From Virgibacillus dokdonensis (lineage in GTDB: Bacteria > Bacillota > Bacilli > Bacillales > Amphibacillaceae), in NCBI RefSeq assembly GCF_900166595.1, contig NZ_LT745763.1, forward strand, positions 3,034,986 through 3,098,985: 64,000 bases of DNA, in the 5' to 3' direction. The translations under genes were made by a program, and so were the position numbers. Shown in pieces: positions 26,396 through 34,391 of this stretch. Positions within the stretch are counted from its first letter, which is position 1. Each line of letters starts with the position of its first letter. Under the pieces are notes generated by a model that saw only the letters and a list, made by a program, of their open reading frames with translations, was not told where the DNA came from and ran no database searches.

Positions 26396-27655
26396 TTAAT
26401 TAATTGATCTTTTAAGGCCATATGTTTCTGGGGTAATATCATTAACTTTTGGGATTCGACGTAATTCTGATAAGATCAACCACACAAATGAAATGGAGAG
26501 CATACCGACACCTCCGATAGCAAATATAATTTGCCCACCGAAAACAGATCCTAGTGTACCACCAATTAAAAAACCTAGAGGCATCGTTATAGAAGACAAG
26601 CTTGTAATAACTGAAAAAACCCTTGCTAGTAGTGAACTTGGAATAATACGTTGCCCTGTTGCTGATAGTAGTACTTGTGTAGCACCAAGTGGTATCAGTG
26701 ATATTCCATACACAATGACAGCGGGTATATCCCATGGAAGAAATGCAGAACTTATCCAAAGTAAGGCACTAAACAAATAAGTTACAATCATCGTCTTGCC
26801 TAGTGGAAAAGCACCGACAACGGAGCTTAATAGTGCTCCAATTAAGAATCCAGCAGAAAATGCACCCATAAGAAATCCATAGGTAGTAGATCCTCCACGA
26901 AAATCTGCGTAGACAGGCATTACCGCCAAAGCGATACCGAAAGAAAAGTTAGCAATAATGGTAGCAATAAAAAACTTACTTATAATGGATTGAAAAACAT
27001 ACTGGAATCCTTCCTTTAGGTCTTTTCCATACTTTTGAAACGCCTCCGTCAGTTTTTGTTTTTCTTGTTTTTCTTTTTCATACGTTTTTAAGACGGGCAA
27101 TGTCCAAAATAAAAGCAGCGCCACCATAAAAACAATAGAATCTAACAAATAAATGCTAACAGCACCAACTATACTTATAAGTACTCCAGCAATGCCATTA
27201 AATGTCATATCAATACCCTGATTAGCAAAAGAAAAAAGAGAATTACCTTTCACCAACTCATTTTGCTTCAATAACTTTGGCAATGCAACCATTTGAGCTG
27301 GATACGAGAATTGTTGAATGCAAGATATAACTGGCATAATGATAAGTACCATCCAGACATTTAAATCTCCGGTGTAGTGAGCGATTGGTATAATAAGCAC
27401 AAGTATAATTTGACATACTTGTGTGATTATTAAAGTTTTTCGCAAAGACCAGCGATCGATAAATGGTCCAGCCAGAAATTGAAAAACATCCGGAATTCTT
27501 GTCAAAAACCCAGCTAATCCAGTATAAAACGCTGAATGACTTAACTCATACACCAACCACATTGCTGCAATAGCATACATACTATCACCAATATTTGAAA
27601 CGATCTTCCCTAAGAAAAGCTTGGTAAACGATTTGTTTTTTAAAAGTATCCACAT
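26396..27655 (-). CDS. MFS exporter of the E1-like/peptide locus
   Basis: 419-residue 12-helix major facilitator of the EntS/macrolide-efflux type: GKIVSNIGDSMYAIAAMWL in helix 1, then FLAGPFIDRWSLRKTLI (the MFS loop 2-3 motif). A charged central loop (LKTYEKEKQEKQKLTEAFQK) separates the halves. Last gene of a same-strand group: peptide, E1-like enzyme, acyltransferase, MFS. In microcin C, MccC is an MFS exporter of the finished compound, so export of a modified peptide with self-protection is a reasonable guess. The ribosome binding site is weak. Its specificity is unknown. Confidence 0.88.
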   Translation of the reverse strand: MWILLKNKSFTKLFLGKIVSNIGDSMYAIAAMWLVYELSHSAFYTGLAGFLTRIPDVFQFLAGPFIDRWSLRKTLIITQVCQIILVLIIPIAHYTGDLNVWMVLIIMPVISCIQQFSYPAQMVALPKLLKQNELVKGNSLFSFANQGIDMTFNGIAGVLISIVGAVSIYLLDSIVFMVALLLFWTLPVLKTYEKEKQEKQKLTEAFQKYGKDLKEGFQYVFQSIISKFFIATIIANFSFGIALAVMPVYADFRGGSTTYGFLMGAFSAGFLIGALLSSVVGAFPLGKTMIVTYLFSALLWISSAFLPWDIPAVIVYGISLIPLGATQVLLSATGQRIIPSSLLARVFSVITSLSSITMPLGFLIGGTLGSVFGGQIIFAIGGVGMLSISFVWLILSELRRIPKVNDITPETYGLKRSIN

Positions 27656-27859
27656 CGAAAAAACCCATTTCTACTAATAAAATGAACCTTCGATCAGTGG
27701 TATTTCCCCCCACTAACTGAAGTAAAACCATTACTAAAATTATAGTCTCCCTTAAAAAAGAAATAATATTTTTTAAGGACGATGAATTACTCCCCACTAC
27801 CCATGTTTTTATAAATAGAATATTTCATAGAGAATATCTTTTTATAAATCCAAGGTTGT

Positions 27860-28747
27860 CTACTCTATTAAATGATCCCAAAGCCATTGCTCAGGATTTT
27901 TAGCGATCCATTCTTCTCCTTGTGCAAATAAGTGTTGTAGAAAGGTGGACTGAGATAATGCGTTGGGATCAAGACTATCTCCAACCATGAAACGAACTTT
28001 GTTTTCCTCTTCATTCCAAATAGAACCCAGAGGATATACTTTTGCTGACAGACGCTTGGCAAGCACATAAACACCAATTGGTGCTTTAAATGTCCCACCT
28101 AAGAAGGGCACTTCCTCTTCTTCTTGATTAATACCATATGAAAACTCTGGGAAAATAATACCCGTTGCTCCCCTCATAATAGCTTTAGTAAATTTTAAAG
28201 GGCTTGTATGTGAAGGTACAGGAACCATATCTATGGAATCACTGTATGATGCTTCAAGATATGTAGACATCCATTGCTGAATGATATCTATTTCATCACT
28301 ATTTACGAGTATTGTTGTTTTATCGAAATAACGTGTAACTAACGGCATGGACATCGTATGCATACCCATATGAAATGGAGCAATGATAATACGATTTTTA
28401 GAATGAGCGGGTTCTATCGATTTTAATAATCGATCACTCTCCGGTTCAATGATCTGATCATATTGTTTGTTGTATAGGGACAAGGACAAGTAGGTCCAAG
28501 CAGATTTTCTTTTTTCTGCAAATAAACTATAAGCATGACTAATTTCCTCAGCGCTTTGGTTCAAAGCGGGAAATGACTTGATCACAGGTACATATTTCAA
28601 TGGATTTAGTGTATTCGAATTCATGTCTGTTTCAACAATGGTTTTCAAAAAAAGATCTGCTAATTGTTGCTCTTCTTTTTTTTGAAAGGGGATATTCTTT
28701 AAAATAGAGTGAAATTGCAACAAATTATTAAAGTTTAAGATTGACAT
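27860..28747 (-). CDS. LpxL/HtrB-type acyltransferase homologue
   Basis: 295 residues. Resembles the lipid A acyltransferase family (LpxL/HtrB): IIIAPFHMGMHTM near residue 126, GIIFPEFSYG, VPFLGGTFKAPIGVYVLAKR and the C-terminal NPEQWLWDHL, equivalent to the family PEQWLW. The classical HxxxxD/E catalytic pair is altered: His126 is present but Thr131 stands at the acid position (His130 precedes it). There is no N-terminal membrane helix. Gram-positives lack lipid A, so it presumably acylates something else, perhaps the product of the neighbouring peptide locus. Strong ribosome binding site AAGAAGGAGGTCATAAC. The gap before it holds an R2 repeat. Confidence 0.75.
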   Translation of the reverse strand: MSILNFNNLLQFHSILKNIPFQKKEEQQLADLFLKTIVETDMNSNTLNPLKYVPVIKSFPALNQSAEEISHAYSLFAEKRKSAWTYLSLSLYNKQYDQIIEPESDRLLKSIEPAHSKNRIIIAPFHMGMHTMSMPLVTRYFDKTTILVNSDEIDIIQQWMSTYLEASYSDSIDMVPVPSHTSPLKFTKAIMRGATGIIFPEFSYGINQEEEEVPFLGGTFKAPIGVYVLAKRLSAKVYPLGSIWNEEENKVRFMVGDSLDPNALSQSTFLQHLFAQGEEWIAKNPEQWLWDHLIE

Positions 28748-28767
28748 GTTATGACCTCCTTCTTTTT

Positions 28768-29042
28768 TTAAGAGATAAGAAAGTATAAAAGATGCTATGG
28801 GATAACCAAATAACCCAATGAGCCACGTTCAGCTCCATCGCCCTGCAACTAGGCAACTTCACGAATCGCCCTACGCTAAGTCATCATCGGTTCGTGCTAA
28901 TAGGAAGGAAGACTAAAAACGGGCTTGCCTTAGTGCATCGACATACCTCTGTTTTAGTGGCATGATTCCTAAAACTTTAGTTGATTCGCTCCACTCGCTA
29001 CGTTGCTAAACGGGCGCCCTGAGCCTTTGTTCACTAAAAGAA
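28768..29042 (+). repeat. R2 repeat (~275 bp, with an internal insertion)
   Basis: GAGATAAGAAAGTATAAAAG, GATAACCAAATAACCC, AGCCACGTTCAGCTCCATCG, ACTAAGT-type segments, TCATCATCGGTTCGT and CGTTGCTAAACGGGCGCCCT match the copies at 53216 and 63074 (the latter inverted). About 50 bp in the middle are unique to this copy. It fills the gap between the acyltransferase and E1-like genes. Confidence 0.75.
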
Positions 29043-29083
29043 ATTACATACACTTTACTATACACAGTCAAGCATACTTAAAC

Positions 29084-30172
29084 TTATTTCATAAAACTAG
29101 GATAGGACTTTGGTATATTCGCACACCAATCACAATTTTCATTACGTGAACCTGGTCTCCATTTGAATTTTCCAGTTTCTAAATCAAAATCACCCATTCC
29201 ATTCACAAGTAAAGGCCTTGTTAAATTAGTAATAACAGCTACTGTATCCGAGATGATAAAACTTACAAGAATTTGTATCAGCGGATTAAAAGAACCAGAA
29301 ATGCCACGGATATGTTGATAAACACTATGCATATCTTTTCTCTCCACCAGCGAATCGTAACATTTCCAACACCCAGTTACTCCCGGAATTACAGTTGTAC
29401 CTGTACTAGTAGAATGACCATGATAGCCACCTCCAACAATATGCGCAATATTGTTCTTTGTAAGATGGGGCGTGATCCAATCAGCTAATGTATCTACAGA
29501 AGGCTCATCGGCACATAATATAACAACCGAGCATGTTTTAAGTTTTTCTAAAATGTTTGCAGAAATATCTTGGGTGATAGGGTCATGCACAGTTTCTATT
29601 AACGTTCCATATCGATGATGTAATATATTTTTTAAAACGTTTACTTTCAATTCACCAACAGTGTTTTTAGGATACAATGATTGATGAGTTAAATTGTGAG
29701 TGCTTACATTATCATGATCAATTAGAATTAGGGAGGGAATTCCCATTGCCGCTAACTCATGAGCAACTCTGCTTCCAACGCCTCCCACACCAATGATTCC
29801 TACTCGGCTTGAACACCATGCTCGTTCACTGTCTAATAGCTGATCAAGCGAGGATGTTTGTGCAGCAAGATAACTCCACAATCTACTTTCTCCTGTTAAA
29901 TTCCAAGGTTGATTACCAGTTAACAAGATTTTATCATTTACTAGAGTTTGTAATGTTTCTACTAGCATTTCTTTTGTAATTTCATTTTGTTCTCCCCAAA
30001 CGAGAAGTTCTTCAAAATTTCGCGGCTGTTGTAAATAGGTTAAAAAATTTATAAATACACTCATACTTTCATATACAATGGTTTCTGAACGGTTTAACAA
30101 TCTACAGATAATTTGTCCCTGTTCCGTTTCTTCTACCTGAACATCAGGCTGTTTTAACCAATATGTCGACAC
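29084..30172 (-). CDS. E1-like adenylating enzyme, MccB/ThiF type
   Basis: Predicted to activate a peptide C-terminus with ATP. The N-terminal about 95 residues (TYWLKQPDVQVEETEQGQII onward) look like a winged-helix peptide-recognition (RRE) domain, as in MccB and PaaA. The Rossmann loop VGIIGVGGVGSRVAHELAA starts near residue 124, LILIDHDNVSTHNLTHQSLY is the ATP/Mg region, and two CxxC pairs (GCWKCYDS and CDWCANI) would bind zinc. The usual Arg of the SNLxRQ motif is replaced by His (NLTHQ). The GTG at 30172 follows GGGGGGATTGTA; an earlier TTG lies inside the hairpin. A 15-codon gene and hairpin lie just upstream, as in mccA-mccB. No YcaO partner is present. Confidence 0.8.
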   Translation of the reverse strand: MSTYWLKQPDVQVEETEQGQIICRLLNRSETIVYESMSVFINFLTYLQQPRNFEELLVWGEQNEITKEMLVETLQTLVNDKILLTGNQPWNLTGESRLWSYLAAQTSSLDQLLDSERAWCSSRVGIIGVGGVGSRVAHELAAMGIPSLILIDHDNVSTHNLTHQSLYPKNTVGELKVNVLKNILHHRYGTLIETVHDPITQDISANILEKLKTCSVVILCADEPSVDTLADWITPHLTKNNIAHIVGGGYHGHSTSTGTTVIPGVTGCWKCYDSLVERKDMHSVYQHIRGISGSFNPLIQILVSFIISDTVAVITNLTRPLLVNGMGDFDLETGKFKWRPGSRNENCDWCANIPKSYPSFMK

Positions 30173-30193
30173 TACAATCCCCCCGTAAAAAGA

Positions 30194-30226
30194 AGCCAAT
30201 TCATTTGTAGAATTGGCTTCTTCACT
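30194..30226 (-). terminator. Hairpin (attenuator) between the 15-codon gene and the E1-like gene
   Basis: On the minus strand AAGAAGCCAATTC, loop TACAAAT, GAATTGGCTTCTT, then TTTAC: a 13-bp stem with a short U-tract. It starts 5 bp after the small gene's stop and ends just upstream of the E1-like start, so most transcripts would contain only the peptide gene. Confidence 0.8.
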
Positions 30227-30230
30227 TTAA

Positions 30231-30278
30231 CTAGCATTTTTTTGTCCCAGAAGTATAGCGATCCACGCACTTAATCAT
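30231..30278 (-). CDS. Candidate precursor peptide, 15 residues (MIKCVDRYTSGTKKC)
   Basis: Very short ORF with unusually good expression signals. The ribosome binding site AAGGTGGTGG stands 5 nt before the ATG, a promoter TTGACT-17-TATAAT lies about 30 bp upstream, and a terminator-like hairpin follows directly. The product MIKCVDRYTSGTKKC is polar, with Cys at position 4 and at the C-terminus. Microcin C-type precursors are equally short and are followed by a hairpin and an E1-like gene, but they end in Asn. I infer that this is the substrate of the E1-like enzyme. It could instead be a leader or regulatory peptide. It is not known to me as a described family. Confidence 0.65.
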   Translation of the reverse strand: MIKCVDRYTSGTKKC

Positions 30279-30309
30279 TTCTACCACCACCTTGTTATTA
30301 TTCATAGAA

Positions 30310-30338
30310 ATTATAATATATTAGAAAAAAATAGTCAA
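30310..30338 (-). promoter_or_regulatory. Near-consensus SigA promoter of the 15-codon gene
   Basis: On the minus strand TTGACT (30338-30333), 17-nt spacer, TATAAT (30315-30310). The expected start of transcription leaves a leader of only about 25 nt. Confidence 0.85.
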
Positions 30339-30597
30339 ATTTGATTTTTTTGTTAATTTATCTTTAATTTTTAGATTTTTAACTTTACAATTATGAAAAA
30401 GATATTGTTTCAAATTGCTATACCGTTTAGCTGAATAACCACTTATTTACACCTATTAAACATTTTTCATATAGTAAAGACGGGTCCATAAGATAGTTTT
30501 AACCACGAATAAAACGATTCTTCACAGATTACATATCATTTTATTTTATGTTATACTCCTTTGCATTTTCTAAACATTTATTTAAAATGCCGTAGAA

Positions 30598-30665
30598 CAG
30601 CTTGACTATCGACAAGTTTTTATGGCGGTGGCTATTATTTTGTTTATACTATAAAACCTGAAAAC
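30598..30665 (+). repeat. R1 repeat, copy 4
   Basis: CTTGACTATCGACAAGTTTT, TATGGCGGTGGCTA and GTTTATACTATAAAACC; part of the R1 family, between the regulator gene and the peptide promoter. Confidence 0.5.
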
Positions 30666-30720
30666 AGTGTAAAAAAATAGAGAATTTGTGCTTCCTTTTC
30701 ATACTATTCCCCTCTGAACA

Positions 30721-31854
30721 TTAATGAGAAAATACTTTTCTGCCTGACTTCCATGAGTTGTACCATCCAACAATATCATTGTTTGGGAGCACTCCTACTT
30801 CAGTTTTTAAGTAGCTTTTCAAATATTCATACTGTTGATGCACATGCGCAGGATTGTTTTCAAGTGCATAAATTTTCATTAAAGCAAAATGAGCACTTTC
30901 TGTTTCTGGGATAATTTTACATATATAACTATACCATAGTTTTGCTTCAGCCATATTTTGATTCTTTTGATAAAATGCCGCAATCTCCAAAGCTTTCGTC
31001 AACCAAATCTGCTCCCAATAATATCGTTCTGACTCTGCCCACCAAAAGTCATATCCCTGTAGATATGCACCTCTGTATAAGAACAATACTTGAATATAAT
31101 TATTAACGGATGTTTCATTCAAAGATGGTAGCGTTTTAATTTGTTCTTTCCATTCTTCAAAATCTAAAATAATATTCTCTGTTTCTAAAACGTAGCCATC
31201 AGAAACATTTTGTAATCTCAAATGTCTATGATACTTTCTCAGTGTTTTTCTTACGTAATAAATTGTTGTATACAACAATGAATTGGCTCTTTCTAATGCT
31301 AGGTCAGGCCAAAGTAGCTCAATTAAAAATGATTTTCTGACCATTTTCCCTCTATGATGTAATAAATATAAAAATAATTCCGCTGCTTTTTTCGTTCTCC
31401 AGGCAACAAATTCACGTTTCCCTTTAACCGATTCAACCGAGAATTGACCGAGCACATTTACATAAAGTGGTGAATTTTTTTCAATTGTAGATGACTGTAA
31501 ATTATTATCTATTCGTTCAACTGTTTTTTTCAAACGTTCAGGTGGAATTGGCTTAACTAGATAATCGATTGCATTAAGCTCAAATGCCTTTACAGCATAT
31601 TTATCATAAGCAGTCACAAAAACAATAAGTAAGTTTGGCTTATCTTTTAAAACTTTTTCAGCCAAACGAATACCATTCATTTCCGGCAACCCTATATCTA
31701 AAAATATTACGTCCACGTCCTCTTTAAGAATAGTTTTATGTGCATGGATAGGATTAGTTATTTTACCAATAACATACATTTTACTAATCTTTTTGAGCTG
31801 TTGTTCCAAATAGTCTAAAGCCGATTGTTCATCATCCACAATAATAGCCTTCAT
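30721..31854 (-). CDS. SARP-type response regulator (receiver plus BTAD)
   Basis: Transcription regulator of 377 residues. Receiver domain (1-120) has acidic pair VDDE, phospho-acceptor Asp53 in IFLDIGLPEMNG, and DYLVKPI. An OmpR-type winged helix follows (about 135-220: VNVLGQFSVESVKGK, WRTKKAAELFLYLL, LIELLWPD), then a bacterial transcriptional activation domain of TPR-like helices (to the end). The ATG at 31854 follows GGAGGAATTATT. No histidine kinase is adjacent. SARP regulators often control specialised metabolites, and this one lies about 440 bp upstream of the peptide/E1 genes on the same strand. Control of that locus is an inference. Confidence 0.85.
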   Translation of the reverse strand: MKAIIVDDEQSALDYLEQQLKKISKMYVIGKITNPIHAHKTILKEDVDVIFLDIGLPEMNGIRLAEKVLKDKPNLLIVFVTAYDKYAVKAFELNAIDYLVKPIPPERLKKTVERIDNNLQSSTIEKNSPLYVNVLGQFSVESVKGKREFVAWRTKKAAELFLYLLHHRGKMVRKSFLIELLWPDLALERANSLLYTTIYYVRKTLRKYHRHLRLQNVSDGYVLETENIILDFEEWKEQIKTLPSLNETSVNNYIQVLFLYRGAYLQGYDFWWAESERYYWEQIWLTKALEIAAFYQKNQNMAEAKLWYSYICKIIPETESAHFALMKIYALENNPAHVHQQYEYLKSYLKTEVGVLPNNDIVGWYNSWKSGRKVFSH

Positions 31855-31929
31855 AATAATTCCTCCATCCATTCAAATTATTTTCACCATTTCCATACTT
31901 TATCAACGATTTCTAAACAAAAACTAAAA

Positions 31930-31943
31930 TGTAAGCGTTCAAC
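31930..31943 (+). promoter_or_regulatory. Near-cre site upstream of the SARP regulator
   Basis: TGTAAGCGTTCAAC fits the CcpA cre consensus TGWNANCGNTNWCA at 12 of 14 positions. Weak candidate, by inspection only. Confidence 0.3.
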
Positions 31944-32397
31944 CAGTTATATAGTCCTAGTTAAATAGCATTATTTACTAATTATATATACAAAAAATAG
32001 TTAATAAGGACCATATCGGTTTTAACAGCAAAACTTGTTCTAACAGCATTAAACTTTTTAAAAACATCCTGAACGAAGTAAGCAACTGTTGAAAAACATT
32101 TATAAAACTTGTCAACACTGAAGTAGTGGATGCGTTTTAAAAACTTCACTTGATAAATTACCTGTCATGAAAATAATATGCGAGAATGGATAAAGAATAT
32201 TATAATTTTTTAGATTTAAATTTGGTGAGATGAGATAGATTTTTAAAAAAATGAAGAATCCTGAGGGTAGAAATATATATAAAGGTTTTGTACAATTTTT
32301 AAATAATGATAGAATTTTACTAGCAACATATATAAGGCGAATATGCCGTATGAAACTGAAGCTTTATTATGGATACAGTTTCTAAAAACAACCTTGC

Positions 32398-32481
32398 TCA
32401 TCTGTTAATTTGGATGAATTGCCAAGGATGTCCACTAGAGGTTTTTCTTTTTATTACATTATTTTGAGCTTTCGACGTCAT
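32398..32481 (-). CDS. Candidate small peptide gene, 27 residues
   Basis: Begins MTSKAQNNVI and ends HPWQFIQINR. AGGAGG lies exactly 7 nt before the ATG, which is unlikely by chance in this AT-rich gap. A TATAAA box lies about 15 bp further upstream, with no convincing -35. The peptide is basic and hydrophilic in the first half, aromatic near the end, with no signal peptide or cysteines. It is the next same-strand gene upstream of the SARP regulator. It could be a signalling peptide, a second precursor, or a leader peptide. No family recognised. Confidence 0.45.
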   Translation of the reverse strand: MTSKAQNNVIKRKTSSGHPWQFIQINR

Positions 32482-32556
32482 TATCTTTCCTCCTAGGCAC
32501 ATTTATAATCCTTTACCCTAATAGGTGTTTATGGAAACTTTTAGTAAACTTAAATA

Positions 32557-32605
32557 AACGAAACATACAGTAAGAGTTTTCATCTAACTCCTACTGTATG
32601 TTTCG
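32557..32605. terminator. Strong bidirectional hairpin
   Basis: AACGAAACATACAGTA and TACTGTATGTTTCGTT, with an inner GAGTT/AACTC stem. Lies downstream of nothing obvious on the plus strand; on the minus strand it follows the aldehyde dehydrogenase. Confidence 0.6.
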
Positions 32606-32683
32606 TTAAACCCATTGAGCAACATTCGTACCATGAATATTACCATTTATATAGGCTTGTTTATGCTTTCTTATAGTAGAAAC

Positions 32684-32726
32684 AAAAAAACATCCAAACT
32701 TCGCTTATTACAAGTCTGGATGCTTT
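32684..32726 (-). terminator. Terminator of the CoA-acylating aldehyde dehydrogenase gene
   Basis: GCATCCAGACTT and AAGTTTGGATG pair with a 10-nt loop, followed by TTTTTTTG on the minus strand. Confidence 0.8.
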
Positions 32727-32738
32727 TCTACCATTTTA

Positions 32739-34091
32739 TTATTTATTATACGCAACTCGATTAATATTCATTAACTGACGAACACTTACGTTATCCGTAA
32801 TACTGCTTCCACCAATTGCACCACAGCCCAGTGTTAGGGATGGAGCTAGATTTGTAGAAAAACCAATTCCCCCAAATGTTCCCGGTGTATTAATCAAAAT
32901 ACGAGAGGCTTTCATACGTAAACCAAAATCTTCTACTAACTCATCATTTGTTGTGTGCAACATAGCTGTATGTCCTGCACCTTCATTTTCTAAAATGGTA
33001 TTACATGTTGTAACACCTTCATCCCAATCATTTACCGTGTACATTGCTAGAATTGGGGTTAACTTTTCACGTGAGTACGGATTATCAGGTCCTATTGTCG
33101 TTTCCTCTGAAATAAGCACACTTGTATCTGCAGGAATGATAATCCCACATAGATTAGCAACTTCTGTAACGGCTTTACCTACAATTTGTGGGTTCATGGT
33201 GCCATTTTCTCGCATGATAAAGTGAGATACTTTTTCTGATTCTTCCTGGTTCATAAAATAAGCTTTACGCTTTTTCAATTCCTTTACAACTTCTTCTTTT
33301 ATACCTTTCTCAACAATAATGGATTGTTCTGAAGCGCAAATCGTACCATTATCAAATGTCTTACTCGTAATAATCCGATCGATTGCTTCTTCGATATGAG
33401 CTGATTTTTCAATGAAAGCTGGACCGTTACCAGGCCCCACCCCAATTGCTGGGTTACCTGAAGAATAAGCAGCTTTTACCATTGGTCCACCACCAGTTGC
33501 CAAAATTAATGCTGTATCATCGTGTTGCATTAATGCTTGTGTTCCTTCTAAGCTTGGCGACTCAATTACTTGAACTAAACCTTTTGGTGCTCCAGCGTTC
33601 ACTGCTGCTTCTTCCACAACGCGTGCAGCTTCAACAATACAGTTGACAGCTTTTGGATGTGGTGATAATACAATGGCATTTCTTGTTTTTAATGCCACTA
33701 GTGTTTTAAAAATAACCGTAGATGTTGGATTGGTAACCGGTACAAGTGCTGCAATTACTCCCATTGGCACGCCTATTTCAATCACTTTATTCATTTCATC
33801 TCGATTAATAACGCCTACGGTTGGTTCATCTTTAATGCTCTCGTATACTTGCTCACTAGCGAATAAGTTTTTCGTCGTTTTATCTTTCACATTACCGAAT
33901 CCTGTTTCAGTATGTGCTTTATATGCTAAGTCCTCTGCAGCCTCTGTTAGTCGGACAGATATAGCCTTTACTATTTCATTGACTTGTTCTTGGGTGAAAC
34001 TGGCATATATATGCTGGGCGTGTTTCGCTTTTTGAATTAGCGTCTCTACCTCATATGTTTGTACAGTTTCTTGCACTAAATTTATTGCCAT
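32739..34091 (-). CDS. CoA-acylating aldehyde dehydrogenase (AdhE-N/EutE-like)
   Basis: Predicted to convert an aldehyde plus CoA and NAD to acyl-CoA. 450 residues, the ALDH domain alone without an alcohol dehydrogenase part. Family motifs: GVIAALVPVTNPTSTVIFK, VLSPHPKAVNC (cofactor-binding), ATGGGPMVKAAYSSG, GVGPGNGPAFIE and catalytic Cys in FDNGTICASEQS. The ATG at 34091 is better spaced (8 nt) from AAAAGGGG than the upstream ATG at 34100. Close to acetaldehyde and sulfoacetaldehyde acylating dehydrogenases, so the substrate is open. Divergent from an AraC-type regulator that may control it; a near-cre site lies in its upstream region. Confidence 0.87.
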   Translation of the reverse strand: MAINLVQETVQTYEVETLIQKAKHAQHIYASFTQEQVNEIVKAISVRLTEAAEDLAYKAHTETGFGNVKDKTTKNLFASEQVYESIKDEPTVGVINRDEMNKVIEIGVPMGVIAALVPVTNPTSTVIFKTLVALKTRNAIVLSPHPKAVNCIVEAARVVEEAAVNAGAPKGLVQVIESPSLEGTQALMQHDDTALILATGGGPMVKAAYSSGNPAIGVGPGNGPAFIEKSAHIEEAIDRIITSKTFDNGTICASEQSIIVEKGIKEEVVKELKKRKAYFMNQEESEKVSHFIMRENGTMNPQIVGKAVTEVANLCGIIIPADTSVLISEETTIGPDNPYSREKLTPILAMYTVNDWDEGVTTCNTILENEGAGHTAMLHTTNDELVEDFGLRMKASRILINTPGTFGGIGFSTNLAPSLTLGCGAIGGSSITDNVSVRQLMNINRVAYNK

Positions 34092-34131
34092 GTTTGACAT
34101 CCCCTTTTCAATTAATTTCTATACCTCTATG

Positions 34132-34145
34132 ATAAAGCGTTTACA
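34132..34145 (-). promoter_or_regulatory. Near-cre (CcpA) site upstream of the aldehyde dehydrogenase
   Basis: On the minus strand TGTAAACGCTTTAT matches the cre consensus except for its last two bases. Carbon catabolite control of the gene is inferred. The gap 34092-34391 shows nothing else clear. Confidence 0.45.
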
Positions 34146-34391
34146 AAAAAACTGTTAGGACTATTTATATTTATTTTTGGACAATTTTGATATTAGTTCA
34201 TTAATTCACAAATAGATGCATGTATAAACCTAAAATCACCTCCATTATCATGTTATACTTATAATAGAAGAGATATTTCATATTTACACCCCTTCACATT
34301 GTTCCCAAAAACATGTATTCTGTATGAATTAGCATGTAGAAGTAGAGTGTTTTGTTCTAAAGATCAGGAGAACCTATAGAGAGGTGATAGC

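Larger units (their letters stand above)
31944..32738. other. Long intergenic region with one small ORF and terminators
   Basis: Between the SARP gene and the aldehyde dehydrogenase. It holds the 27-codon ORF at 32398-32481, two terminator hairpins (32557-32605 and 32684-32726) and a partial R1 repeat (about 32650-32680). The stretch 31944-32390 is AT-rich, with no gene I can support. Confidence 0.5.

Noticed and set aside
27585..27797. 70-codon frame overlapping the MFS gene start, considered as a further precursor peptide
   Set aside because: Runs into the MFS coding region in another frame. The GGGGAG upstream belongs to a five-codon frame, and the product shows no precursor features.
29084..30172. 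E1-like gene as thiamine (ThiF) or molybdopterin (MoeB) enzyme
   Set aside because: No thiS, thiG, moaD or related gene adjoins it. The RRE-like N-terminal domain and the upstream short gene fit peptide modification better, though not conclusively.
33643..34035. 130-codon plus-strand frame
   Set aside because: Antisense to the aldehyde dehydrogenase gene; no independent support.
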